Source: an uncultured Actinomycetes bacterium (GTDB lineage: Bacteria > Actinomycetota > Coriobacteriia > Coriobacteriales > Atopobiaceae). From it: a DNA stretch of 46,113 bases. Positions within the stretch are counted from its first letter, which is position 1. Every line of letters begins with the position of its first letter. The notes under the pieces were generated by a model, which was not told the DNA's origin, did not search any database, and saw only the letters and a program-made list of their open reading frames with translations. The stretch lies in assembly GCA_900314645.1 (NCBI GenBank), contig OMWB01000025.1, positions 1 through 46,113 of the forward strand, written 5' to 3'. Position numbers and translations under genes: made by a program. Shown piece after piece: positions 35,797 to 43,069 of the stretch.

Positions 35797-35827
35797 GGGC
35801 CCCGGAGCAATCCGGGGCCCTTTTCTT
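35797..35827 (+). terminator. Second terminator downstream of fba
   Basis: gggccccgga (35797-35806), loop gcaa, tccggggccc (35811-35820), then ttttctt. It is different in sequence from the flanking copies and has the best U-tract. Confidence 0.88.
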
Positions 35828-35947
35828 GCCGTCGGGACCGAAGCCGGCGCGCGGCGCTCTTTGCCGCGTTCCCTATACTTCGGTTCTGACGGCAAGGGCT
35901 GGGCATAAGCAATTGACGTCGACCACTAGCTGCGGTTGACATGACGG

Positions 35948-35980
35948 ACGCCCCGGGCTCGCCCCGGGGCGTCTTCCTTT
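35948..35980 (+). terminator. fba terminator, copy 2
   Basis: The same stem as copy 1: 35948-35957 with 35963-35972, then cttccttt; part of the 110-bp duplicate. Confidence 0.85.
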
Positions 35981-36034
35981 ACCTGATGCATAGTTCCTTC
36001 CAGTTCAGGACCACTGTGCTACTCTTGTTATCTG

Positions 36035-36245
36035 TATAAGTCTGAGAGTTCGAGACTGAGCGAGGTGAGACATTTGGCAGACGGTGACAGTCATAGACCA
36101 GGCATACATAGCAGGAACGGAGCCGATGTCCAGAGCTTCGCAATGACGGCACCTGTGGCCACACTCTCATAGTTAAGCCCTTTCTCAACCGACTCCGCTT
36201 GGCCTGTTAGTCCAGCCTGGATATACATCCGGCTGGCTTTTCTTA
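36035..36245 (+). promoter_or_regulatory. Candidate regulatory RNA leader of mgtE
   Basis: About 205 bp between TATAAG (36035-36040, weak -10) and mgtE with no gene. TGAGAG (36043-36048) can pair with CTCTCA (36164-36169) to close a domain of about 125 nt. An intrinsic terminator follows at 36212-36245, just ahead of mgtE. This layout suggests riboswitch-type control by attenuation. I could not find the hallmark M-box (ykoK) sequences, so the class is unassigned. Confidence 0.4.
36212..36245 (+). terminator. Terminator in the mgtE leader
   Basis: ccagcctggat (36212-36222) pairs with atccggctgg (36227-36236) with one bulge, followed by cttttctt. It ends 38 bp before the mgtE start, so read-through must be controlled or partial. 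Confidence 0.75.
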
Positions 36246-36282
36246 TCCCATTCCTTTGCGTTGGATGACGGAGACAGAGAGC

Positions 36283-37710
36283 ATGGCAAACGGAAAGAAC
36301 TCGCACGCTGACGATGCGACGATGACTACGATGCCCGATTACGAGAACGAGATCATCACCGTTCTCAGGGGCAGCGTGTTCCCTCGAGCGATTCAGGAAT
36401 TGCTTGAGGACTACCACGGCAATGACATTGCCCAGGTCATGGAAGACCTCACCCCGCAGGAGCGCTCCCGCTTCTTCAAGATCGCCTCCTCGGACCTTCT
36501 CGCCGAGACCTTTGAGTACCTCGACGAGGAAGATGCCATCGCGTACTTCCACGAGATTGACCTCTGGAAGGTTATCGACATCCTCTCAAAGCTCGACGCC
36601 GACAAGGCCGAAGACATTCTTGCAGAGCTTGACAAGACTAAGCGCGCACTCATCATCGATGCGCTGAGCCCCGAAGTCAGAAGCAGCATCAATCTCATTG
36701 CCTCATTTGATGAGGAAGAGATTGGTAGCCGCATGACGACCAACTACATCACGCTGCACCAAGGCATCTCTTGCGAGGAGGCGATGAAGGAGCTCGTCAG
36801 CCAGGCCAAGCGCAATGACAACATCTCAACCCTCTTTGTGGTGGATGATGACGGCGTGCTCTACGGTGCCATTGACCTGCGGAAGCTCATCACCGCCAAG
36901 CCGGACGTCGACGTCAACGACCTCGCTGTGACGTCATTCCCGTACGTGTACGCGAGCGAGAAGATTGACGACTGTATTGAGCGCATCAAGGACTATTCCG
37001 AGGACTCGATCCCTGTGCTCAACAACGCCAACTGTCTGCTAGGTGTCATTACGGCATCAAGCATGGTCGAGCTGGTCGATGAGGAGATGGGTGAGGACTA
37101 CGCAAGGCTCGCCGGCCTGACCGCAGAGGAAGACCTCCAGGAGACGCTTCTCGAGAGCATGCAGAAGCGCCTCCCGTGGCTGCTTGTCCTGCTTGCGCTT
37201 GGCGTCATCGTCTCGAGTGTCGTTGGCGTCTTCGAGCGGGTTGTCGCCCAGCTGACGCTCATCATGGCGTTCCAGTCGCTCATCCTCGACATGTCCGGTA
37301 ACGTGGGCACTCAGTCCCTGGCAGTCACAATCCGCGTCCTGATGGATGAGAACCTCAGCGCGGGCCAGAAGTTCCAGCTTGTAGTCAAGGAAGTGAGGGT
37401 GGGACTCTGCAACGGCCTCATCTTGGGACTCATCTCCACCCTCCTCGTCGGAATCTATATCGCTGTCGTAAAGCAGCGTCCCCTGATGTTCTCTTTCGCC
37501 GTTTCGAGTTGTATCGGCACTGCCATGCTTGTGGCAATGACCATCTCGAGTGCCGTGGGAACCCTGATTCCACTCTTCTTCAAGAGGATCAACATCGACC
37601 CTGCCGTCGCGTCGGGCCCGCTCATCACCACCATGAACGACCTCGTCGCTGTCGTGACGTATTACGGACTGGCTTGGGTGCTGCTCATTAACGTCCTGCA
37701 CCTGGGATAG
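36283..37710 (+). CDS. mgtE: Magnesium transporter MgtE
   Basis: 475 residues from the ATG at 36283 (starts at 36256 or 36265 would add six to nine residues). A Mg2+ channel gated by cytosolic Mg2+. The N-terminal superhelical domain contains repeats such as DIAQVMEDLTPQERSRFFKI. A CBS pair follows: STLFVVDDDGVLYGAIDLRKL and SIPVLNNANCLLGVIT. The C-terminal membrane domain has five spans, with RLPWLLVLLALGVIVSS, SGNVGTQSLAVTIR and GPLITTMNDLVAVVTYYGLA as the family hallmarks. Confidence 0.95.
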   Translation: MANGKNSHADDATMTTMPDYENEIITVLRGSVFPRAIQELLEDYHGNDIAQVMEDLTPQERSRFFKIASSDLLAETFEYLDEEDAIAYFHEIDLWKVIDILSKLDADKAEDILAELDKTKRALIIDALSPEVRSSINLIASFDEEEIGSRMTTNYITLHQGISCEEAMKELVSQAKRNDNISTLFVVDDDGVLYGAIDLRKLITAKPDVDVNDLAVTSFPYVYASEKIDDCIERIKDYSEDSIPVLNNANCLLGVITASSMVELVDEEMGEDYARLAGLTAEEDLQETLLESMQKRLPWLLVLLALGVIVSSVVGVFERVVAQLTLIMAFQSLILDMSGNVGTQSLAVTIRVLMDENLSAGQKFQLVVKEVRVGLCNGLILGLISTLLVGIYIAVVKQRPLMFSFAVSSCIGTAMLVAMTISSAVGTLIPLFFKRINIDPAVASGPLITTMNDLVAVVTYYGLAWVLLINVLHLG

Positions 37711-37723
37711 TTCCTCACACGTA

Positions 37724-37791
37724 CCCCTACAAATGGGACAGGCACCGTTGTTCGGAAATCCGAACAACGGTGCCTGTCCCATTTGTAGGGG
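37724..37791. repeat. 68-bp near-perfect palindrome, 33-bp arms
   Basis: Arms 37724-37756 and 37759-37791 are exact reverse complements with a 2-base centre (aa). The arm contains GGGACAGGCACCGTTGTTC. It fills the gap between convergent mgtE (stop 37710) and the ABC ATPase gene (stop 37801). It may act as a bidirectional terminator or be a dispersed REP-like element; the rest of the genome is needed to tell. Confidence 0.9.
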
Positions 37792-37800
37792 CATCGTCTT

Positions 37801-38568
37801 CTATCCAGCGAGTCCCGCCAACACGGCACGCTTTGCTGCGAGAAACTCCTCGGTTACCGAGAAGTCGGGCACGTCAATCCGCGCGACGTCAATCACGCTG
37901 CCCACCTCAGTCGGAATACCCGCGGACGGTGTGCCCACCAGCACGTAGATGCGGTCCGCCATGAGTGCCGCCTCGTCCACGTCGTGCGTAATCACCACCG
38001 AGGCTAGGCCAAGCTCACGTGACATGTCGCAGTACCAGCTGCGCATTTCGCCACGGGTGATGGCGTCAAGCGCGGAGAACGGCTCGTCAAGCAGCACCAC
38101 GTCGTTTCCCATGAGGTAGGTGCGCATAAAGGCCGCCCGCTGCCGCATGCCGCCCGAGAGCTGCGAGGGCCACGACCGCTCCGTGCCCTCCAGACCGAAA
38201 CGCTCAAAGAGCGGAGCCGCCTTCGCACGGGCCGCCTCCTTGCTCTCCCCCGCTATCACCAGGGGCAGGCACGCGTTGTCCATGATGGAGAGGTGCGGGA
38301 GCAGCAGGTCCTTCTGCAGCATGTAGCTCACGCTGCCAGGCACCCCCGTGATGTCTGTGCCACGCAGCAGGACGCGGCCGGAGAGCGGGGTGGTGAGGCC
38401 TGCCAGCGCATGCAAGATGGTGGTCTTGCCGCAGCCCGACTTGCCCACCAGGCAGACCACCTGCCCGGCAGCCACCTCGAGGCTCACGTCACGCGTGACG
38501 AGCGTCCGCCCGTCCCACGAGAGCGTGAGCCCCTCGGCAATCAAGGCCTGCTCATCGTGCGTGCTCAC
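37801..38568 (-). CDS. ABC transporter ATPase, thiamine-precursor uptake (ThiZ-like)
   Basis: 255 residues. Walker A GKSGCGKTT at 42-50, signature QLSGGMRQR, Walker B DVVLLDEPFSALD, switch VITHDVDEAA. It belongs to the NitT/TauT/SsuB group of import ATPases. It is the last gene of the TPP-riboswitch operon and overlaps the binding protein's stop by 4 bp. The assignment to thiamine or its pyrimidine comes from the riboswitch and neighbours, not from the ATPase itself. Confidence 0.85.
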   Translation of the reverse strand: MSTHDEQALIAEGLTLSWDGRTLVTRDVSLEVAAGQVVCLVGKSGCGKTTILHALAGLTTPLSGRVLLRGTDITGVPGSVSYMLQKDLLLPHLSIMDNACLPLVIAGESKEAARAKAAPLFERFGLEGTERSWPSQLSGGMRQRAAFMRTYLMGNDVVLLDEPFSALDAITRGEMRSWYCDMSRELGLASVVITHDVDEAALMADRIYVLVGTPSAGIPTEVGSVIDVARIDVPDFSVTEEFLAAKRAVLAGLAG

Positions 38569-39587
38569 GAGAGGTAGTCCAGCGTGTAGCCAGCGTTGAC
38601 GTCAAGCTGGTGCTCGACCAGGCCCTCGTCGTTCAGCCACTGGTAGAACGCCGCCCAGCGTGCGGGGTCGATCTCGCCCCAGGCGCTCGCGTCAGAGATG
38701 TACTCCTGAGAGATGAACTCCTGGGCGGTCTGGATGAGCTCCGCGTCAAGCTCGGGCACGGCCTCGCACAGAATGGCCGCGGCCTCGGCGGGGTTCTCCG
38801 CCGCAAACTCATAGCCGCGCTTGGCGGCGCGAATGAAGCCCTTGACCAGCTCGGGATTCGCCGCGGCAAAGTCGTCGTTGGCCGCGATGACCGGGGTGTA
38901 GTAGTCAAAGACCGGGTCCATGTCCGCAAAGCTGAAGTAGTTCACCGGGTAGTCCTGCAGCTTGGCGTTCTGCACGGCCCACCACTCGTAGACCCACACG
39001 GTGTCAAACATGTTGGCGCGCAGGCCCGCCACCTCGTCATCAACGGTGTAGGGCACCATCTTCACCTTGGAGTAGTCGCCTCCGTCGGCCTCGACGATCT
39101 GCTTGATGGTCGCCTGCTCGATGGGCATATTCCACGTGGCGTAGACATGGTCCTCCATGCCCTTGGCGCTCGTGATGCCGTCCTCGGCACGGCTCATGAT
39201 GCCGCTCGTGTTGTGCTGCACGATGGCCGCGACGGCCGTGTACGGCATGGGGTTTGCCGAGGCGAGGCTGTTGGCGATGTAGTCCTGATAGGAGACGCCC
39301 ATGTTTGCTCCGCCAGACCCGATGAGCGCGTCCGCGCCATCGTCAGGAACGGGGACAATCTCCAGCTCGATGCCCTCCTCGGCAAACCAGCCCTTGTCGA
39401 TGGCGACATAGATGCCGGTGTGGTTGACGTTGGGCGAGTAGTCGAGCACGAACGACACCGGCGTCAGCACGTCAGGAGTCGCGCCCTCGCCGCCCTCGTC
39501 AGCCTTCGAGCCGCCACATGCGGCAAGGGCCAGCGCGCCGGCGCCGGCCGTGGAGAGCAGTGCCCTTCTCGTGAGGTTCCTAGTCAT
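38565..39587 (-). CDS. NMT1/THI5-like substrate-binding lipoprotein (ThiY-like)
   Basis: 340 residues from the ATG at 39585-39587. The signal MTRNLTRRALLSTAGAGALA ends in lipobox LALAAC. The twin arginine before the hydrophobic core suggests Tat export. FVLDYSPNVNHTGIYVAIDKGWFAEEGIELEI is the NMT1/THI5 hallmark, shared with pyrimidine (HMP or formylamino-HMP) binding proteins. The start overlaps the permease gene's end by 8 bp. The ligand is probably a thiamine precursor, given the TPP riboswitch. Confidence 0.85.
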   Translation of the reverse strand: MTRNLTRRALLSTAGAGALALAACGGSKADEGGEGATPDVLTPVSFVLDYSPNVNHTGIYVAIDKGWFAEEGIELEIVPVPDDGADALIGSGGANMGVSYQDYIANSLASANPMPYTAVAAIVQHNTSGIMSRAEDGITSAKGMEDHVYATWNMPIEQATIKQIVEADGGDYSKVKMVPYTVDDEVAGLRANMFDTVWVYEWWAVQNAKLQDYPVNYFSFADMDPVFDYYTPVIAANDDFAAANPELVKGFIRAAKRGYEFAAENPAEAAAILCEAVPELDAELIQTAQEFISQEYISDASAWGEIDPARWAAFYQWLNDEGLVEHQLDVNAGYTLDYLS

Positions 39588-40398
39588 GATCCTTGCTCCC
39601 TTCTGCCCTCTTCCAGGGCATGGTAATGTGTTCAAGCAGGTCGACGAGGCGCATCAGGGCCAGACTCAGGGCGCTGATCACCAAGATCGAGGCAAACATC
39701 TTGTCGTACGAGAACGACTTGCGCACGCGCGTCATGTAGACGCCCAGCCCACTCGTACCGCCCAGCCACTCGGCAATGACCGCGCCGACGATGGCGTAGG
39801 TGGCGGAGATGCGCAAGCCGCTGAAGAGCTGGTCGGCGGCCGCCGGCAGCTTCACGTAGCGGAAGACCTGCCAGCGCGAGGCGCCCATGGTGCGCATGAG
39901 GTCCACCATGTCGGGGTCGACCGACTTGAAGCCCGAGACCAGCGACACCGTGACCGGGAAGAACGTGGTCAGCACAATGAGGATGACCTTGGGCGCCAGA
40001 CCGTAGCCAAACCACAGCACCAGGAGCGGCGCGATCGCGATGGTCGGGATGGTCTGCGAGATGGTCATGAGCGGCTCAAAGGCCAGGTAGAACGTCTCGA
40101 AGCGGTCCATGAGCAGGGCAAAGACCGCGCCGACGAGCACGCCGATGCCGAGGCCCGCAGCCGCCTCGGCGAGCGTCGTGAGCGAGTGCTGCGCGATGAG
40201 CGCGACGTCCTTGACCAGAGCCAGGACCACTGCCGACGGGCTAGGCAGCAAGAACGGCGGCACCAGCCCCGTATCGCAGGCGAGCTCCCACACCGCCAGC
40301 AGCACTGCCATGGCAACCACGGGAACCATCACGGTCCTCAGGCGAGAAGGGCGTGCGGCGTGGTCGCTGGAGATGTGCTCGGACGCGAGTTGTGCCAT
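39580..40398 (-). CDS. ABC transporter permease (ThiX-like)
   Basis: 272 residues with about six membrane spans. The cytoplasmic EAA-type loop is visible as DLMRTMGASRWQVFRYVKLPAA. WELACDTGLVPPFLLPSPSAV matches the SsuC/ThiX permease N-terminus. It starts 3 bp after the thiamine-binding gene's stop. Confidence 0.88.
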   Translation of the reverse strand: MAQLASEHISSDHAARPSRLRTVMVPVVAMAVLLAVWELACDTGLVPPFLLPSPSAVVLALVKDVALIAQHSLTTLAEAAAGLGIGVLVGAVFALLMDRFETFYLAFEPLMTISQTIPTIAIAPLLVLWFGYGLAPKVILIVLTTFFPVTVSLVSGFKSVDPDMVDLMRTMGASRWQVFRYVKLPAAADQLFSGLRISATYAIVGAVIAEWLGGTSGLGVYMTRVRKSFSYDKMFASILVISALSLALMRLVDLLEHITMPWKRAEGSKDHD

Positions 40399-40401
40399 GG
40401 C

Positions 40402-40743
40402 CTACGCCACCTCGAAGTCGGCGCGCGGCGCAAATTCGGGGTCGCCCTCGTGGTACTTGCCAATCTTGTGCTCGGTACTCATGACGTCGCCGTCGGGACG
40501 GAAGTCGATCTTCGCATAGGTCATCGCGTGCGCGCAGCCCGCCTTGGCGCCAGCCAGCTGGCACTCGCGCAGAAGGTCCATGCACTGGTCGTACGGGCCT
40601 TCGATGGTGGTCTCGAAGGGACCGACGTAGTAGTCAAGGCCCGAAGCGTCGATGGCCGCGATGACCTCGTCAACGATGCGGCAGGTCTCGTCGTCGGAGG
40701 TGGCGTCCATCGGCAGATACTGGATGGCGATAGCGCAGTTCAT
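40402..40743 (-). CDS. Thiamine-binding protein (DUF77/MTH1187 family)
   Basis: 113 residues, cytoplasmic, no signal peptide. MNCAIAIQYLPMD, GLDYYVGPFETTIEG and TYAKIDFRPDGDVMSTEHKIGKY match the small ferredoxin-like family that includes the B. subtilis YkoF relatives, which bind thiamine or HMP. It is the first gene after the TPP riboswitch terminator, with ribosome-binding GAGAGGAG. It may sequester or sense the imported compound. Confidence 0.85.
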   Translation of the reverse strand: MNCAIAIQYLPMDATSDDETCRIVDEVIAAIDASGLDYYVGPFETTIEGPYDQCMDLLRECQLAGAKAGCAHAMTYAKIDFRPDGDVMSTEHKIGKYHEGDPEFAPRADFEVA

Positions 40744-40767
40744 GCTCGCTCCTCTCGGCGGGGCATG

Positions 40768-40792
40768 AAAAAGCCCCGCATATACGCAGGGC
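40768..40792 (-). terminator. Riboswitch-controlled terminator
   Basis: In the minus sense: gccctgc, a 6-nt loop, gcggggc, then UUUUU (stem 40773-40792, U-run 40772-40768). It lies just after the TPP aptamer and 25 bp before the first gene, fitting termination when TPP is bound. Confidence 0.85.
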
Positions 40793-40802
40793 CCCTGGCG
40801 GT

Positions 40803-40900
40803 ATCGCTAAGCTCCCTACGCTGGCATTACCCAGATCAGGTTGGAGGGTCGTGGAATTGGGTTCCACCTCTCAGCCGGGCCAAATCCCCAGCTCCCCGTG
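40803..40900 (-). promoter_or_regulatory. TPP riboswitch (THI element)
   Basis: On the minus strand the sequence has the diagnostic pieces in order: CGGGGAGC, GGCTGAGAGG, then ACCTGATCTGGGTAATGCC and AGCGTAGGGAGC. These are the P1, pyrimidine-sensor and pyrophosphate-sensor parts of the thiamine pyrophosphate aptamer. A terminator follows at 40768-40792. It controls the four-gene uptake operon downstream. Confidence 0.97.
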
Positions 40901-40907
40901 TGTGTCC

Positions 40908-40936
40908 ATTATAGCAGAGCTTCCCGTGACTGCAAA
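40908..40936 (-). promoter_or_regulatory. Promoter of the TPP-riboswitch operon
   Basis: In the minus sense: TTTGCA (40936-40931), 17-bp spacer, TATAAT (40913-40908), placing the transcript start just before the aptamer. Confidence 0.7.
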
Positions 40937-41049
40937 ACTGCAGGTAGAAGGCTCACAGTCGAACCCGTTCAACTTGTTCGCAGAGTACGCAACGGTCGAA
41001 AGGTGAGCGTCTGCCTCGTTCGCGACGTTAACCTAAATCCGCGCCCCCT

Positions 41050-41073
41050 GTTGGACTGTTTGTTGGATTGTTG
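41050..41073 (+). repeat. Two 12-bp direct repeats upstream of the integrase start
   Basis: GTTGGACTGTTT at 41050-41061 and GTTGGATTGTTG at 41062-41073, about 40 bp before the original integrase ATG. They could be arm-type integrase sites near one end of the integrated element. No attachment core is visible in the 200 bp between the TPP operon promoter and the integrase. Confidence 0.35.
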
Positions 41074-41111
41074 GGGGGAATACCCAAGCAGGTAATGACA
41101 AGGGGGACGCC

Positions 41112-41126
41112 ATGAGGTACTCGGAC
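41112..41126 (+). pseudogene. First five codons of the interrupted integrase
   Basis: ATG AGG TAC TCG GAC with AAGGGGGA ribosome-binding sequence upstream. The last codon is also the 3-bp target repeat. Joining it to 43100 continues the integrase frame without any change. Confidence 0.85.
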
Positions 41127-41161
41127 GGGACTGCGGTGGAGAAGTTGGACCGTTTTCGTCC

Positions 41162-41470
41162 CTACATTGCATCGTCCTCTAAATCGTGGCCTTCGATGCC
41201 CTCGTCCATGGAATCCGCCTCACGCTCCAATGCGCTCGCCAGGTTTCGGACGACCGAGGCGTCGCACGCCTGCGACACAAGCTCGTCTAGGGCGATGGAC
41301 GAGCGGACGAGGAACCTTGAGCCATCGCCCGGGTACGGCTCGGCGCCCGATGCCGGAACCTCGCCGAAGAGCAGGTAGTCGCCTTCGCCGTCGGGGACCT
41401 CGATGCAGGAGACGACCTCGGCGTCGGGGCTCGCGCACCGCAGGGCCTCCATCAGTTCCGATACCTTCAC
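41162..41470 (-). CDS. Acidic passenger protein within the IS
   Basis: 102 residues from a GTG with AAGGAGCC upstream; it begins 13 bp after the transposase stop and ends 35 bp before the IS end. Not recognised. It starts MKVSELMEALRCASPDAEV, similar in style to small phage/plasmid proteins, and ends strongly acidic (SMDEGIEGHDLEDDAM). It could be an accessory or regulatory protein for the transposase, or a captured host or phage gene. Confidence 0.6.
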   Translation of the reverse strand: MKVSELMEALRCASPDAEVVSCIEVPDGEGDYLLFGEVPASGAEPYPGDGSRFLVRSSIALDELVSQACDASVVRNLASALEREADSMDEGIEGHDLEDDAM

Positions 41471-41483
41471 ACCTGGCTCCTTC

Positions 41484-43046
41484 CTACGCGGCGAGGCGGA
41501 GGCTCTCGCGGTACCTCATCGGGCTCATGTAGCCCAGGTCGCTCTTGACCCTGACGTCCCTGTACCACCTGAGGTAGGCGCCGAGCATCTCCGCGAACTC
41601 ATCGATTGTAACCCCTGCCCAATCGCACCCGTAGAAGAACTCTATCTTCAGCCTCCCGAAGAAGCCCTCGCATCTGGCGTTGTCGGGGCTGCACCCCTTC
41701 CGGGACATCGACCTGACGAGCCCGTACTCATTGCAGATCCCTATCCACCCGGGCCAGCGGTAGTGGCAGCCGCGGTCCGAGTGGATCTTTGGATGCTCGC
41801 CCTCCCCGAGCTGCCCGCACGCCCCGAGCAGCGACGAGTTGGCCATCTCGGCGTCGGGCGAGGCGGAGATCGACCAGCTCAGGGGCATGCCGTCGAAGCA
41901 GTCGATGATGGGCGAGAGGAACACCTTGCCGGCGGGGATGCGGAACTCGGTGACGTCTGTCACCCACAGTTCGTTGGGCCTCTCGGCGCGGAAGTGGTGC
42001 CTGCCCCGCCCGTCGCGCAGCAGGTTGGGCGGGGCGGCTGATATCTCGCCCTCGTAGGAGCTGTAGCGGCGCCTCTTCTTGGCGGTGCGGGCGACCAGGC
42101 CCTCGTCCCTCATGATGCCGCGAACGGTCCACTCGCCGGCGCCGACCTGGGCGGTGATGCGCCTGTATCCGTACGTCCCGCCGCTCGCCCTGAAGGCCGC
42201 CACCACCGCCTCCCTGACGGCCGCACGCTCCGCGCCCTCGCCCCTGGCCTGGGCGTTCCTCGCGTACTCGTAGCTGCTCTTGGCCATCCCGACCGCGGGC
42301 AGGAGCTCGCGCAGCCTATACTTGGACCTCAGCGCCGTCACCATCGCTGCCTTCTCCGCGTTCGTCAGCAGTTCCGGGTCGGCGCCTGGGTCTTTTTTTA
42401 CTATCTCGAGGGTTGCCTGCCGCACGTCGAGCTCGAGCTGCACCCTCCTGAGCTGCATCTTCGCCTCTCGCAGCATGTCCTGCAGCTGGCCGACGTCGTC
42501 GGGCAGGTCGTCGTACTCCTTGCTCACGGGGACACCTTTCTCTCCGGCTTCCCCGCCATTATCCCCCATGATCTCCCTGCGCCAGGCGTAGGGGGCTGTC
42601 CTCGACACGCCGTGCCGCTCGGCGACCTCGGCGGCAGGCCCCGTCCGCGCCTCCAGCTCGGCTACGACTCGCACCCTCTTCTCGATCGGGACGGGCTCGC
42701 GCCTGGGATTGGGGCTCCGGCGCCTGCGCTCGCCGGGAGCGAGCTCGTCGACCCACCCGCCGAGAGTCTGGCGGCTCCTTGGGTACCCGAGCGCCCTCAT
42801 CGTCCTCGTCAGCCTCTTGCCATGGCAGAGGTAGTGCTCGACTGCCTTCCGCTTCTGACCGTCCGTGAACCGCGGCTCGCGGACTCTCTTGGCGACAGGA
42901 ACTTCTCCTGTCTCCCTAAACTCCTTCCACCAGTTCCTCAGCGTGTGCCTGTCGGGGTAACCCAGCTCCGCTATCGTGTCGGCGTAGCTGTGGTCGAACC
43001 TGATGAAGGTCTCGATCGCGATCCTTCTCTGCTCGGCGCTGTACAT
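41484..43046 (-). CDS. IS3-family transposase, single reading frame
   Basis: 520 residues, ATG at 43044-43046 after AGGAGGGAGG. The N-terminal third has three helix-turn-helix-like units (about 5-45, 62-100 and 122-158) and a coiled coil (about 181-215). The catalytic core has DVTEF, HSDRGCHY and a Glu 35 residues after the second Asp (DNARCEGFFGRLK), the DD35E pattern of IS3. A run of seven A (complement of 42393-42399) at codons 216-218 marks the usual OrfA/OrfB frameshift zone, but here both parts are in one frame. It appears intact. Confidence 0.92.
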   Translation of the reverse strand: MYSAEQRRIAIETFIRFDHSYADTIAELGYPDRHTLRNWWKEFRETGEVPVAKRVREPRFTDGQKRKAVEHYLCHGKRLTRTMRALGYPRSRQTLGGWVDELAPGERRRRSPNPRREPVPIEKRVRVVAELEARTGPAAEVAERHGVSRTAPYAWRREIMGDNGGEAGEKGVPVSKEYDDLPDDVGQLQDMLREAKMQLRRVQLELDVRQATLEIVKKDPGADPELLTNAEKAAMVTALRSKYRLRELLPAVGMAKSSYEYARNAQARGEGAERAAVREAVVAAFRASGGTYGYRRITAQVGAGEWTVRGIMRDEGLVARTAKKRRRYSSYEGEISAAPPNLLRDGRGRHHFRAERPNELWVTDVTEFRIPAGKVFLSPIIDCFDGMPLSWSISASPDAEMANSSLLGACGQLGEGEHPKIHSDRGCHYRWPGWIGICNEYGLVRSMSRKGCSPDNARCEGFFGRLKIEFFYGCDWAGVTIDEFAEMLGAYLRWYRDVRVKSDLGYMSPMRYRESLRLAA

Positions 43047-43069
43047 GCGGCCTCCCTCCTGGTCCCGTT

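Larger units (their letters stand above)
35610..35986. repeat. Duplicated fba 3' end plus terminator (three tails)
   Basis: A 110-bp block at 35610-35719 (last fba codons, stop, spacer and terminator) recurs at 35877-35986 with one mismatch. A shorter copy of the tail (gacggcaagggctgggcata) lies at 35748-35767, followed by a different terminator. A 23-bp piece (35697-35719) is repeated in tandem at 35720-35742. No reading frame of useful length is formed. Confidence 0.9.

Noticed and set aside
35748..35986. Additional small genes in the repeated aldolase tails
   Set aside because: The frames are only fragments of the aldolase end or run through terminators; no ribosome-binding site.
36041..36170. 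M-box (ykoK) magnesium riboswitch before mgtE
   Set aside because: The position fits, but I could not match the conserved M-box segments, so I list only an unassigned leader.
40914..41111. A tRNA gene or clear attachment site at the left end of the integrated element
   Set aside because: Some tRNA-like fragments occur, but no cloverleaf or matching repeat at the other end is visible in the window.
41112..41378. An 88-codon plus-strand gene starting at the integrase ATG
   Set aside because: Only the first five codons are integrase; the rest runs through the IS and is antisense to the passenger gene.
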